Source: DATAEY01 sp038199035 (GTDB taxonomy: Bacteria; Actinomycetota; Thermoleophilia; Solirubrobacterales; Solirubrobacteraceae). From it: 20,740 nt of DNA. Location of the stretch: the NCBI GenBank assembly GCA_038199035.1, contig JBBPZM010000075.1, forward strand, positions 1 to 20,740. The letters run 5' to 3'. The notes under the pieces are model-generated. The model saw nothing but the letters and a program-made list of their open reading frames with translations, ran no database searches and was not told the DNA's origin. Position numbers and translations under genes: made by a program. The number at the start of each line of letters is the position of its first letter. The stretch's first letter is position 1. Of the stretch, positions 13,121 through 20,251 are shown one piece after another.

Positions 13121-14005
13121 ATGATCCTGCTCACCGGCGCCACCGGGCTGATCGGCTCGGCCCTGCTGCGCCGGCTGACCGCAGCCGACGAGCCGGTGCG
13201 ATGCCTGGTGCGCGACCCCCGGCGCCTCGGCGACCAGCGCGTGCGGGTCCAGATCGCGCTCGGCGACCTCGCCGACCCGCCCTCCTTCCGGCACGCGCTG
13301 CGCGGGGTGAGCACGGTGATCCACCTTGCCGCCTCGATCCGCGACCAGCCCTCGGGCTCGATCGAGGAGCTCAACGCCGTCGCCACATGGCGCATGGTCC
13401 AGGCGGCCGAGCGCGCCGGGGTGGGGCGCTTCGTCTTCTTCTCGGCCCTGCACGCTTCGACGTTCAGTCGGGCGCGGTTCTTCCGCGCCAAAGCCCTAGC
13501 CGAGCGCGCGGTCGGCGAGTCGGCCCTGCCCCACACGATCTTCGCGCCCTCGATCGTCTACTCGCCGGGGGACCCGTGGCTCACGTTGCTCGAGCGCTTG
13601 GCGCTGCTGTTTCCGGTGATGCCGATCTCGGGCTGGGGGCGGGCGCTCTACCAGCCGATCTGGGCCGACGACGTCGCGGACTGTGTGGTGTCGGCGCTGC
13701 GCGAGGATGTCGCGGACCCGCGCGACCGCTACGAGCTGGCCGGCCCGGACACGCTCTCCTACAAGGACGTCGTCGAGCTGGCGCTGCGCTCGTTCGGACG
13801 CCGCCGACCGCTCGTGCCCGTGCCGCTTCCCGTGGTCCGGCGGATCCTCGCGCTCGCGGGCCTGGTCGCCGGCCCGGCGGTGTTCGCCACCTGGGACGAG
13901 GCCGAGCTCATGGAGGTCCCGATGACCTCGCGCAGCGGGACGGCCCACGCCGAGCGCCTGGGCGTCGAGCCCAAGCCGATGCGGGCGGTCCTCGGGGTGG
14001 GCTGA
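13121..14005 (+). CDS. Atypical SDR, NAD(P)-binding epimerase / NDUFA9-like protein
   Basis: This 294-residue Rossmann-fold protein opens with MILLTGATGLIGS, in which Gly6, Gly9 and Gly12 form the dinucleotide-binding GxxGxxG loop. Further family features are GDLADPPSFRHAL (48-60), VIHLAAS (66-72), FVFFSALHAS (104-113) and FAPSIVYSPGDPW (141-153). At the usual YxxxK site the sequence is FFRAK, with Phe120 in place of Tyr and Lys124 kept. This puts it with atypical SDRs such as NDUFA9-like proteins, which may bind cofactor without classical catalysis. The start is set by the glycine motif; the upstream open frame lacks homology. It converges with the amidase gene (58-nt gap). Confidence 0.88.
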   Translation: MILLTGATGLIGSALLRRLTAADEPVRCLVRDPRRLGDQRVRVQIALGDLADPPSFRHALRGVSTVIHLAASIRDQPSGSIEELNAVATWRMVQAAERAGVGRFVFFSALHASTFSRARFFRAKALAERAVGESALPHTIFAPSIVYSPGDPWLTLLERLALLFPVMPISGWGRALYQPIWADDVADCVVSALREDVADPRDRYELAGPDTLSYKDVVELALRSFGRRRPLVPVPLPVVRRILALAGLVAGPAVFATWDEAELMEVPMTSRSGTAHAERLGVEPKPMRAVLGVG

Positions 14006-14063
14006 GCTGGCCGAGCGGCGGCTCGCGCCGAGGACGCGGTCCTGGGCGCCCGCCCGGAGGCGG

Positions 14064-15494
14064 CTAGGCCAGCGACGGTCGCCGATCGGCCCAGGGGCGC
14101 GCGCGCTCGAGCTGGGCCGAGAGCGCCAGCAGCGGCCACTCCCCGGCCGGCCGGCCGATGAGCTGCACGGCGCTGGGAAGGCCGTCCTCGCCCTGGTCGA
14201 TCGGGAGGGAGATCGCCGGCTGACCGGTGACGTTGAGCACGGCGGTGAACGGCGTGAAGCGCCCGGCGCGCGCGAAGGCCTCCATCCCCAGGCCGGGATC
14301 CATCTCACCGATCGGCGTGGGGCGCTGGGCGAGCATGGGGGTGAGGAAGGCGTCATAGGACGAGAGGAATGCGACGAGCTGGCGGGCGTAGGCCTGGATG
14401 GCGACCATGGCCTGGGCGTGTTCGTAGGCGCTGGTCTGCGACCCTTGGCGGTAGAGTTCCCACGACAGCGGCTCCATCGCATCCTGCGTCGGCTCGCGCC
14501 CGCTGATCTGCGAGGCGAAGAGCACGGTCATCCCGATGCCGACGGCCCAGATCTTGGTGAAGATCGGGAACAGCTCCGGGATCTGCCACGGCGGGTCGAC
14601 CTCCTCGACGCTGTGTCCGAGCGACTCGAGCAGGCGCCCGGTTTCGCGCACGGCCTCGACGTTGGCGGGATCGACCGCCGTCTCGATCGGCGGTAGGCAC
14701 GACATGCCGATCCGCATCGGCTGTGGGTCGCGCTCGACGGCCGCCGCGAAGGGTCGGTCGGGAGGCGGCGCCCACGCCATGTCGCCGACCTCGTAGCCGG
14801 CGAGCACGTCGAGCGAGTGCGCGGTGTCCTTGACCGTGCGGCTCAGCACGCCGTCGGTCACCAGGAAGCTCTCGCCCAGCGTCGGGGCCAGCGACACCCG
14901 CCCCCGGCTGGGCTTGAGCCCCACTAGACCGCAGCATGCGGCTGGGATGCGGATCGAGCCGCCCCCGTCGTTGCCGTGGCCGATGGGGACCATTCCGGCC
15001 GCCGTGGCGGCCGCCGAGCCGCCCGACGAGCCTCCCGGGGTGCGGTCAGGGTCCCAGGGGTTGCGGCTCGGGCCGTGACGCCGCGGCTCGGTCACCGGCA
15101 GGATCCCGTACTCGGGCGTGTTGGTCTTGCCGACCAGCACGAAGCCGGCGTCCTTGAAGCGCCGCACCACGGCGCCGTCGAACTCGGGCACGAAGTCGCC
15201 GAAGAGCTCGGCGCCGAAGGTCAGCGGCTTGCCGGCCCACGGCGGCCCGATGTCCTTGATGGCGATGGGCACGCCGGCGAAGGGGCGGTCGTCGTCGGCG
15301 CCGATCGCGTCGGCCTGGGCGCGGGCCTCGTCGGCCTCGAGGTGGATGAAGGCGTTGAGCTGCGGGTTGAGGTCCTCGATGCGCTCGAGTGAGGCGTCGA
15401 CCAGCTCGCGCGCGGAGACATCGCCGCGGCGCACCATGTCGGCCAGCTCGGTGGCCGGGTGGAAGAGGAGGTCGGCGGCGGTGGCTTCGGGCAA
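14064..15494 (-). CDS. Amidase signature family enzyme
   Basis: This 476-residue amidohydrolase has the complete Ser-cisSer-Lys triad: Lys80 (PIAIKD), Ser156 (GGSSGGSAA) and Ser180 (GNDGGGSIRIPA). Spacings match the family (24 residues between the two Ser). The amidase signature region runs from about 75 to 200, with the conserved GKTNTPEYG at 122-130. The family hydrolyses amides ranging from acylamides and nitrile-derived amides to Glu-tRNA(Gln) in GatA. No gatB or gatC lies nearby and the C-terminus is not GatA-like, so a catabolic or detoxifying role is more likely. Start is TTG at 15492-15494, with a strong AGGAGG (15500-15505) 5 nt upstream. No signal peptide is seen. Confidence 0.92.
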   Translation of the reverse strand: MPEATAADLLFHPATELADMVRRGDVSARELVDASLERIEDLNPQLNAFIHLEADEARAQADAIGADDDRPFAGVPIAIKDIGPPWAGKPLTFGAELFGDFVPEFDGAVVRRFKDAGFVLVGKTNTPEYGILPVTEPRRHGPSRNPWDPDRTPGGSSGGSAAATAAGMVPIGHGNDGGGSIRIPAACCGLVGLKPSRGRVSLAPTLGESFLVTDGVLSRTVKDTAHSLDVLAGYEVGDMAWAPPPDRPFAAAVERDPQPMRIGMSCLPPIETAVDPANVEAVRETGRLLESLGHSVEEVDPPWQIPELFPIFTKIWAVGIGMTVLFASQISGREPTQDAMEPLSWELYRQGSQTSAYEHAQAMVAIQAYARQLVAFLSSYDAFLTPMLAQRPTPIGEMDPGLGMEAFARAGRFTPFTAVLNVTGQPAISLPIDQGEDGLPSAVQLIGRPAGEWPLLALSAQLERARPWADRRPSLA

Positions 15495-15521
15495 GAGGGC
15501 CTCCTGGCTCGGGGAGCGCCC

Positions 15522-15527
15522 AGCCTA
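15522..15527 (-). promoter_or_regulatory. Candidate -10 box of the amidase gene
   Basis: The minus strand reads TAGGCT, 27 nt upstream of the TTG start, leaving room for a short leader with the AGGAGG site. No -35 is recognisable. Confidence 0.4.
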
Positions 15528-15611
15528 TCGGCGGCGCGGGGCCCCGCCCAGGGTCCGGCGCCGGCTGCCTTCGCCGGCCCGGCGGCCGCCATCCTCACGC
15601 TTGCGTCTTCG

Positions 15612-15617
15612 TAGCAT
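15612..15617 (+). promoter_or_regulatory. -10 box TAGCAT for a leaderless MFS transcript
   Basis: TAGCAT fits TANNNT and ends 6 nt before the ATG at 15624. There is no Shine-Dalgarno site. Confidence 0.45.
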
Positions 15618-15623
15618 GGGCCC

Positions 15624-17000
15624 ATGGAACGGCAGGAGGAACCGGTGCTCTTCACCCGCCGCGACGCGACGACGCCACTGGCGCCAGCGGCTCGTGCCGT
15701 CACCCGGTATCGCTGGACGATCCTGGCCGTCGGGGTGGCCGCCCAGATGGCGGTGTCGGCCCTGCGCCAGGGCCTGCCCGCGCTCGGCCCGACGCTGATC
15801 TCCCAGCTCCACCTCTCGCTGCCCCAGCTCGGCGTCGTCCTGGGCAGCGTCAGTGCCGGGATCGTGCTCACGCTGATCCCGTGGGGCGCGCTGGCCGACC
15901 GCGTGGGTGAGCGGCCCGTCATCTCGATCGGCCTCACGGGGACGGCGATGGCGCTGGCCGTCGCCTCGCTCACCGGCGGCTATGTCGCCCTGCTGGTGGC
16001 GCTGGTGGTGGCGGGCATGTTCGGCGCCAGCGCCACGGGCGCGAGCGGGCGCGCGGTGATGGGGTGGTTCGGGCGCGGCGAGCGCGGGCTCGCCCTGGGG
16101 ATTCGCCAGACCGGCGTCCCCCCGGGGGGTGGATTGGCCGCCATCGCCCTTCCCCTCATCGTCGCCGGCTTCTCGCTGCGGGCCGCCCTCCTGGCGCTCG
16201 CCGCGGGATGCCTCGTCGCCGCTGCCGCCGCCTGGCGCTGGATGCGCGAGCCGCCCGAGGCCCGGGAGGAGCCGCGGCCACGCGCCGGCGGGCCCGCGCC
16301 CCTGCGCGATCGACGCCTGTGGCGCCTGGCCACCGGCAGCGGGATGCTGGTGGTCGCCCAGGCGTCGATCCTCGGCTTCGTCGTCGTCTTCCTCCACCAG
16401 CAGAGGGGCTGGTCGCCCGCCGCCGCCGCTGCCGCCCTGGCGGCCGTGCAGGTCGGGGGCTCGGCCGTGCGCGTGGCCGCGGGCCGCTGGTCCGACCGCC
16501 GCCAGGAGCGCGTCGCGCCCATGCGCGCCCTGGGTCTGGGCGCCTCGGTGCTGCTGGCCGCGGCCGCGGCGCTGTGGCAGGCGCCTGCGGCCGTCCTGGT
16601 CCCGACGCTGGTCGGTGCGGGAGTGCTGGCCATGAGCTGGAACGGCCTCTCGTTCACCGCGGCCGCCGAGATGTCCGGGCGCCAACGGGCCGGGACTGCG
16701 ATCAGCGTCCAGAACACCGTGCTCTCGGCCGGCGGCGCCGTTGCGCCGCTGGCCTTCGCCGCGCTGGTGGTGGCGACCTCGTGGCCGCTGGCCTGGTCGG
16801 CTCTCGTCCTGTGCCAGCTCGGCGGAGTGGCCGTCCTGCGCTCATCCATGGCCGACGAGCGGCGCCGGCGGGCCGCCCGGGCGTCCGGCCCGGCGCGCGA
16901 CGAGGCCGGTGAGGATGGGCGGCGCCTCCACCGCAAGCGGGGTTCGTGGCACTCTACGTCGCCGGAATCCCCGCGGACCGCCCGGCAGGAGGCACAGTGA
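15624..17000 (+). CDS. Major facilitator superfamily transporter
   Basis: This 458-residue membrane protein has twelve hydrophobic segments in two groups of six, separated by an Arg/Pro/Glu-rich cytoplasmic loop (about 210-232). The loop between helices 2 and 3 carries the MFS motif-A-like GALADRVGERP (about 91-101). The N-terminal 27 residues and the last 50 are charged and cytoplasmic. The substrate cannot be told from sequence. Its TGA (16998-17000) overlaps the GTG start of the citrate synthase gene, so the two are translated from one message. Transport of a carboxylate used or made by that enzyme is a reasonable but unproven link. Confidence 0.9.
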   Translation: MERQEEPVLFTRRDATTPLAPAARAVTRYRWTILAVGVAAQMAVSALRQGLPALGPTLISQLHLSLPQLGVVLGSVSAGIVLTLIPWGALADRVGERPVISIGLTGTAMALAVASLTGGYVALLVALVVAGMFGASATGASGRAVMGWFGRGERGLALGIRQTGVPPGGGLAAIALPLIVAGFSLRAALLALAAGCLVAAAAAWRWMREPPEAREEPRPRAGGPAPLRDRRLWRLATGSGMLVVAQASILGFVVVFLHQQRGWSPAAAAAALAAVQVGGSAVRVAAGRWSDRRQERVAPMRALGLGASVLLAAAAALWQAPAAVLVPTLVGAGVLAMSWNGLSFTAAAEMSGRQRAGTAISVQNTVLSAGGAVAPLAFAALVVATSWPLAWSALVLCQLGGVAVLRSSMADERRRRAARASGPARDEAGEDGRRLHRKRGSWHSTSPESPRTARQEAQ

Positions 17001-18100
17001 ACACCACCGTCACGACCGATCCCGAAGTCCAGTCCGGCCTCGAGGGCGTCGTCGCCTTCGCCACCGAGATCGCCGAGCCCGACAAGGCGGGCAGCGCGCT
17101 GCGCTACCGCGGGATCGACATCGAGGACCTGGTCGGCCACGTCCCCTACGAGAAGGTGTGGGGGCTGCTGGTCGACGAGTCCTTCAAGCCGGGCCTGCCG
17201 CCGGCCGAGCCGCATCCGCTCAACATCCGTTCGGGCGACCCGCGGGTGGACGTGCAGTCGGCCCTGGCCATGCTGGCCCCCGAGTGGGGCCTGCGCCAGC
17301 TGATCGACATCTCCGACCGCCAGGCCCGCGACGACCTCGCGCGGGCCTGCGTGATGGCGCTGTCGTTCGTGGCCCAGTCGGCCCGGGGCCCCGACCGCGC
17401 GCCGGTGCCCCAGGCCGACGTCGACCAGGCCGGCGAGTCGATCGCCGGCCGCTTCCTCATCCGCTGGCGCGGCGAGCTCAACCCCGATCATCTCAAGGCC
17501 ATCGACGCCTACTGGATCTCCGCCGCCGAGCACGGCATGAACGCCTCGACGTTTACCGCCCGGGTGGTCGCCTCGACCGGGGCCGACGTTGCCGCCGCGC
17601 TCTCGGCGGCCGTCGGAGCGCTGTCGGGGCCGCTGCACGGCGGCGCGCCCTCGCGGGTGCTGCGGATGCTCGACGAGGTCGAGGCGATGGGCGACGCCCA
17701 GCGCTGGGTGAAGTCGGCGCTGGACCGCGGCGATCGTTGGATGGGCTGCGGCCCCCGCGTATACCGGGCCGAGGATCCCCGCGCCCGGGTGCTGCGACGC
17801 ACCTGCCGCGAGCTCCAGTCGCCGCGCTTCGAGGTGGCCGAGGCCCTGGAGGCCGCCGCGCTCGAGGAGCTGCGGGCGCGCAAGCCCGACCGCGTGCTGG
17901 CCACCAACGTCGAGTTCTGGTCGGCCGTCGTGCTCGACCTCGCCGACGTCCCGTCGCACCTCTTCACGTCGATGTTCACGTGCGCGCGCACCGCGGGGTG
18001 GGCCGCCCACATCCTCGAGCAGAAGCGCGAGGCCCGGCTGATCCGGCCCACGGCGAAGTACGTCGGTCCCCCGCCGCGCGAGGTCCCTGAGTTCGCCTGA
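16997..18100 (+). CDS. Citrate synthase family protein (CitA/citrate synthase 2-like) with altered active site
   Basis: The 367-residue protein aligns along its length with mycobacterial CitA-type citrate synthase 2, which joins acetyl-CoA (or propionyl-CoA) to oxaloacetate. AEHGMNAST (His179) and GPLHGGAP (His214) are intact. The family motif GFGHRVYRAEDPR reads GCGPRVYRAEDPR here, so the oxaloacetate-contacting His (E. coli His305 equivalent) is Pro253. The catalytic Asp region reads NVEFWS (Glu306); Glu is also found in CitA proteins as I recall them. The codon at 17753-17755 is CCC where CAC is expected. Start GTG 16997 is supported by AGGAGG (16987-16992) and overlaps the upstream stop as GTGA. 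The enzyme may be inactive or have changed function, unless this is a sequencing error. Confidence 0.9.
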   Translation: MNTTVTTDPEVQSGLEGVVAFATEIAEPDKAGSALRYRGIDIEDLVGHVPYEKVWGLLVDESFKPGLPPAEPHPLNIRSGDPRVDVQSALAMLAPEWGLRQLIDISDRQARDDLARACVMALSFVAQSARGPDRAPVPQADVDQAGESIAGRFLIRWRGELNPDHLKAIDAYWISAAEHGMNASTFTARVVASTGADVAAALSAAVGALSGPLHGGAPSRVLRMLDEVEAMGDAQRWVKSALDRGDRWMGCGPRVYRAEDPRARVLRRTCRELQSPRFEVAEALEAAALEELRARKPDRVLATNVEFWSAVVLDLADVPSHLFTSMFTCARTAGWAAHILEQKREARLIRPTAKYVGPPPREVPEFA

Positions 18101-18101
18101 G

Positions 18102-18123
18102 GCGGGCCTGCGAGCTGGCCCGC
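18102..18123 (+). terminator. Hairpin after the citrate synthase gene
   Basis: GCGGGCC (18102-18108) and GGCCCGC (18117-18123) form a perfect 7-bp stem with an 8-nt loop, starting 1 nt after the stop codon. A likely end of the transporter-citrate synthase operon, without a U-tract. Confidence 0.5.
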
Positions 18124-18194
18124 TCGCCGCCATGGCCGCCGGTGGCGGTGCGCCTCTGGCGGGTGACGGTCGCCTCCTGGCGCGTAGGCGCACC

Positions 18195-18200
18195 TATGCT
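18195..18200 (+). promoter_or_regulatory. -10 box TATGCT for a leaderless sigma factor transcript
   Basis: TATGCT fits TANNNT and ends 6 nt before the GTG at 18207. It helps choose that start over the longer upstream frame. Confidence 0.45.
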
Positions 18201-18206
18201 GCCCCG

Positions 18207-18710
18207 GTGACGCCGGAGCACGAGCTGGACCCCGCGACGCTCGGGGACCACCTCGACCGGCTCTACCGGGCGGCGTGGGGGCTGTGCGGCTCGCGCGAGG
18301 ACGCCGAGGACCTGGTGCAGGACACCTTCGCCCGGGTACTGGCCAGGCCGCGGCTGCTGCGCGGCGACGACGACCTCGGCTACCTCGTGCGGGTGCTGCG
18401 CAACACCTTCGTCTCACAGCTCAGGGCGAACTCACGGCGACCGGCCCGGACGGCGCAGACGCCGGAGGACCTCGAGCTCGCCGACGAGCACCGGGCCAGA
18501 CGACCGGACGCCGCCGCCGAGGCGGCGGAGGTCTACGCGGCGATCGCCGAGCTTCCCCCGGACTTCCGCGACGCCCTGGTCGCGGTCGACGTCGCGGGCC
18601 TCACCTACCGCGAGGCGGCTCGGGCCCTGCGGACCCGGGAGGGAACGGTGACCAGCCGCGCCTATCGCGCCCGCGAGCGCCTGGTCAGGCGACTGGACGC
18701 CTCCTCCTGA
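18207..18710 (+). CDS. ECF-type RNA polymerase sigma factor
   Basis: This 167-residue sigma-70 family factor has only the two ECF domains. Sigma2 spans about 14-80, with the core-binding segment EDAEDLVQDTFARVL (31-45) and WGLCGSREDAED before it. A short acidic/Ala-rich linker follows (about 81-107). Sigma4 spans about 108-165, with ELPPDFRDALVAVDVAGLTYREAA and the helix-turn-helix ending TVTSRAYRARERL. It redirects RNA polymerase to a specific promoter set, which cannot be read from this window. The GTG start follows a -10-like TATGCT. The probable anti-sigma gene lies tail to tail with a single base between stop codons rather than downstream in an operon. Confidence 0.92.
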   Translation: MTPEHELDPATLGDHLDRLYRAAWGLCGSREDAEDLVQDTFARVLARPRLLRGDDDLGYLVRVLRNTFVSQLRANSRRPARTAQTPEDLELADEHRARRPDAAAEAAEVYAAIAELPPDFRDALVAVDVAGLTYREAARALRTREGTVTSRAYRARERLVRRLDASS

Positions 18711-18711
18711 C

Positions 18712-19503
18712 TCAGAAGCGCACCTCGCCCCCGCCGCGCCAGCCGGCGAGGTCGAACAGCATCTGCATGCTCACTCCGCTTCCCGACAGGATGCACGTGC
18801 GCCCGTCGCGGACCCAGGTGACCACCTGGCGCCCGTCGGCCAGAAAGGAGCGCAGGCGCACGCCCTGGACCACCTTGTCGGTCGTGGCCGCCGGGGGAGC
18901 CAGGCGGGGGCCGTCCACGATGGAGTAGCCGATGCGCTGGCCCGCGCGCTGGTAGAAGAGGGTGGTGATCCGGCGGTCGCCCAGGCGGTCGGTGCGGCTG
19001 CCGCCGGCCTCCCAGCCGAAGCGGTCCTCCCAGTAGGGGTACTCCAACCCTGCGGCGGACTGGCCGAGCAGCTGCGGCTCGTCGCTGCTCTGCTTCGGCG
19101 GGGGGGCGGTGTCAGGACGAAGCGATAGCTCTGCCGCCTGGACGATCGTCGGCCCCGCCGGCACATTGCCGGGCAGGGCCAGAGCCGCCACGAGCCCCGC
19201 GGCGGCGAGCACGGCCGCGAGGGCGCCTCCGGCGACCAGGCGAACCCGCCGGCGACGCGCCGTCCCCTCACGGCGAGCGGCGTGGACCCGGGCGTGCAGC
19301 CGCGGCCGGGCGCCGACCTGCGCGCGACGGACGGCGTCGACGGCTCGCCGCTGGCGCTCCAGCGCGTCGCGCAGGGCGGGCGAGGCGTCCACGCGGGCCT
19401 GCGTCTCTGCCCGTTGAGCCGGGTCCAGCCGCCCATCGGCCAGCGCGGCGAGGTCCGCCTCCTGGCGACGATCGAGAGCGCTGTCCCGCAGTCGCGAACT
19501 CAT
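18712..19503 (-). CDS. Membrane-anchored anti-sigma-factor-like protein
   Basis: The 263-residue product has a helical, charged cytoplasmic N-terminus (1-87) with EADLAALADGRLDPAQRAE (16-34). This resembles the zinc-finger-type anti-sigma N-terminal region but lacks the HxxxCxxC zinc ligands. One membrane helix (about 88-110) follows, then an extracytoplasmic domain (about 115-263) with a strand-rich segment containing YPYWEDRFGW (about 153-162) and a single Cys near the C-terminus (RTCILSG). This architecture is typical of regulators that hold an ECF sigma factor at the membrane. The ATG has no strong ribosome-binding site. Its position next to the ECF gene supports the role, although in convergent orientation. 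Direct binding to that sigma factor is inferred. Confidence 0.72.
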   Translation of the reverse strand: MSSRLRDSALDRRQEADLAALADGRLDPAQRAETQARVDASPALRDALERQRRAVDAVRRAQVGARPRLHARVHAARREGTARRRRVRLVAGGALAAVLAAAGLVAALALPGNVPAGPTIVQAAELSLRPDTAPPPKQSSDEPQLLGQSAAGLEYPYWEDRFGWEAGGSRTDRLGDRRITTLFYQRAGQRIGYSIVDGPRLAPPAATTDKVVQGVRLRSFLADGRQVVTWVRDGRTCILSGSGVSMQMLFDLAGWRGGGEVRF

Positions 19504-19572
19504 GGCCTGAACGACGAGACGCCGCGCGCGTGCGGATCGTTCCTGAGGACTGGCGAACGCGAGATCGCCGGC

Positions 19573-19854
19573 TCAGGCGCGGTCCGGGACGGAGACGTGC
19601 ACCGGCGATCGCCAATCAGCGGGCGCTGTCCCATAGATGACGTCCGGATCGAGGTCGGCTCCGTTTGGCCAGGTGATCGTCTCGCCAACCGCATCGACTG
19701 TCACGCGCATGAACATATCGCGCTCGCGGAGTGGGCCAAACACCGGCCCCGAAAGGAGCGGCTCCATGTCGACGTCCCTCACCTCGCCGTCGGTGAAGAC
19801 CACTCGCACAACGTAGGGCTCCAGCGCCATCGCAGTCTTCACGTCCGGAGCCAT
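19573..19854 (-). CDS. DUF2442 family protein
   Basis: This 93-residue protein matches the DUF2442 family. It has strands with VVRVVFTDGEVRDVDMEPLL (15-34), a helix with GPVFGPLRERDMF (36-48), and the diagnostic C-terminal TWPNGADLDPDVIYG (61-75). Function is unknown. The ATG at 19852-19854 overlaps the TGA of the upstream DUF4160 gene by one base (TGATG), so translation is coupled and this start is preferred over a longer frame. DUF4160 and DUF2442 genes often occur as neighbours, which has suggested a functional, possibly toxin-antitoxin-like, pair; this is not proven. Confidence 0.85.
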   Translation of the reverse strand: MAPDVKTAMALEPYVVRVVFTDGEVRDVDMEPLLSGPVFGPLRERDMFMRVTVDAVGETITWPNGADLDPDVIYGTAPADWRSPVHVSVPDRA

Positions 19855-20114
19855 CAGGGCAGGGGCGCCACCGGCTCGAGGGGCAGACGCTGCTCGCACC
19901 GGCGCCAGTTCTCCTCAAGCTCACCGCGGTGAAGTGCCGCCCACTCTTCGACGAGTCGCTCGGCACGCGCAGGAAGGCCACCGTCAAGCAATTCGCCGGT
20001 GGCGATGGAGAAGCGAGCCTTGTGCTCGCCGTACCGGACGTGGAAATGAGGCGGCGGGCGGTCCGCGAAGTACATGCGAACGAGGATGCCATAGAACGAG
20101 CTGATCGTCGGCAC
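19854..20114 (-). CDS. DUF4160 family protein
   Basis: The 86-residue product fits DUF4160 throughout: VPTISSFYGILVRMYF (1-16), the conserved PPPHFHVRYGEHKA (20-33), the ATGELLDGGLP turn (38-48) and the helix with EEWAALHRGELEENWRR (56-72). The GTG at 20112-20114 is preferred because the family normally begins with M-P-T-I-S; the frame is open upstream but without homology, and no clear ribosome-binding site is visible. Function is unknown. The His pair in PHFH could bind metal or act in catalysis, but this is a guess. It is the first gene of a two-gene unit with DUF2442. Confidence 0.85.
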   Translation of the reverse strand: MPTISSFYGILVRMYFADRPPPHFHVRYGEHKARFSIATGELLDGGLPARAERLVEEWAALHRGELEENWRRCEQRLPLEPVAPLP

Positions 20115-20196
20115 GATCGTGATGGTGGCGACGACGGTCGAGTGGTCGTCTCGCGGCCTGCCCAGAGGCGCCCGACCGCCATGGCCCATCAAGTGC

Positions 20197-20224
20197 GGGG
20201 GCCCGGCACAAAGGCCGGGCCCCC
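20197..20224 (-). terminator. groEL terminator
   Basis: GGGGGCCCGGC (20197-20207) and GCCGGGCCCCC (20214-20224) form a perfect 11-bp stem with a 6-nt loop, 27 nt downstream of the groEL stop. It is symmetric and could also act on plus-strand transcripts. No U-tract follows. Confidence 0.7.
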
Positions 20225-20251
20225 GAAGACTGCGCAGCGCCGAGGCGCTGG

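Noticed and set aside
15980..18193. A 737-codon minus-strand open frame opposite the MFS and citrate synthase genes
   Set aside because: It is antisense to two genes with clear homology; long antisense frames are expected at this GC content, and its translation is Arg/Ala/Gly-rich with no recognisable domain.
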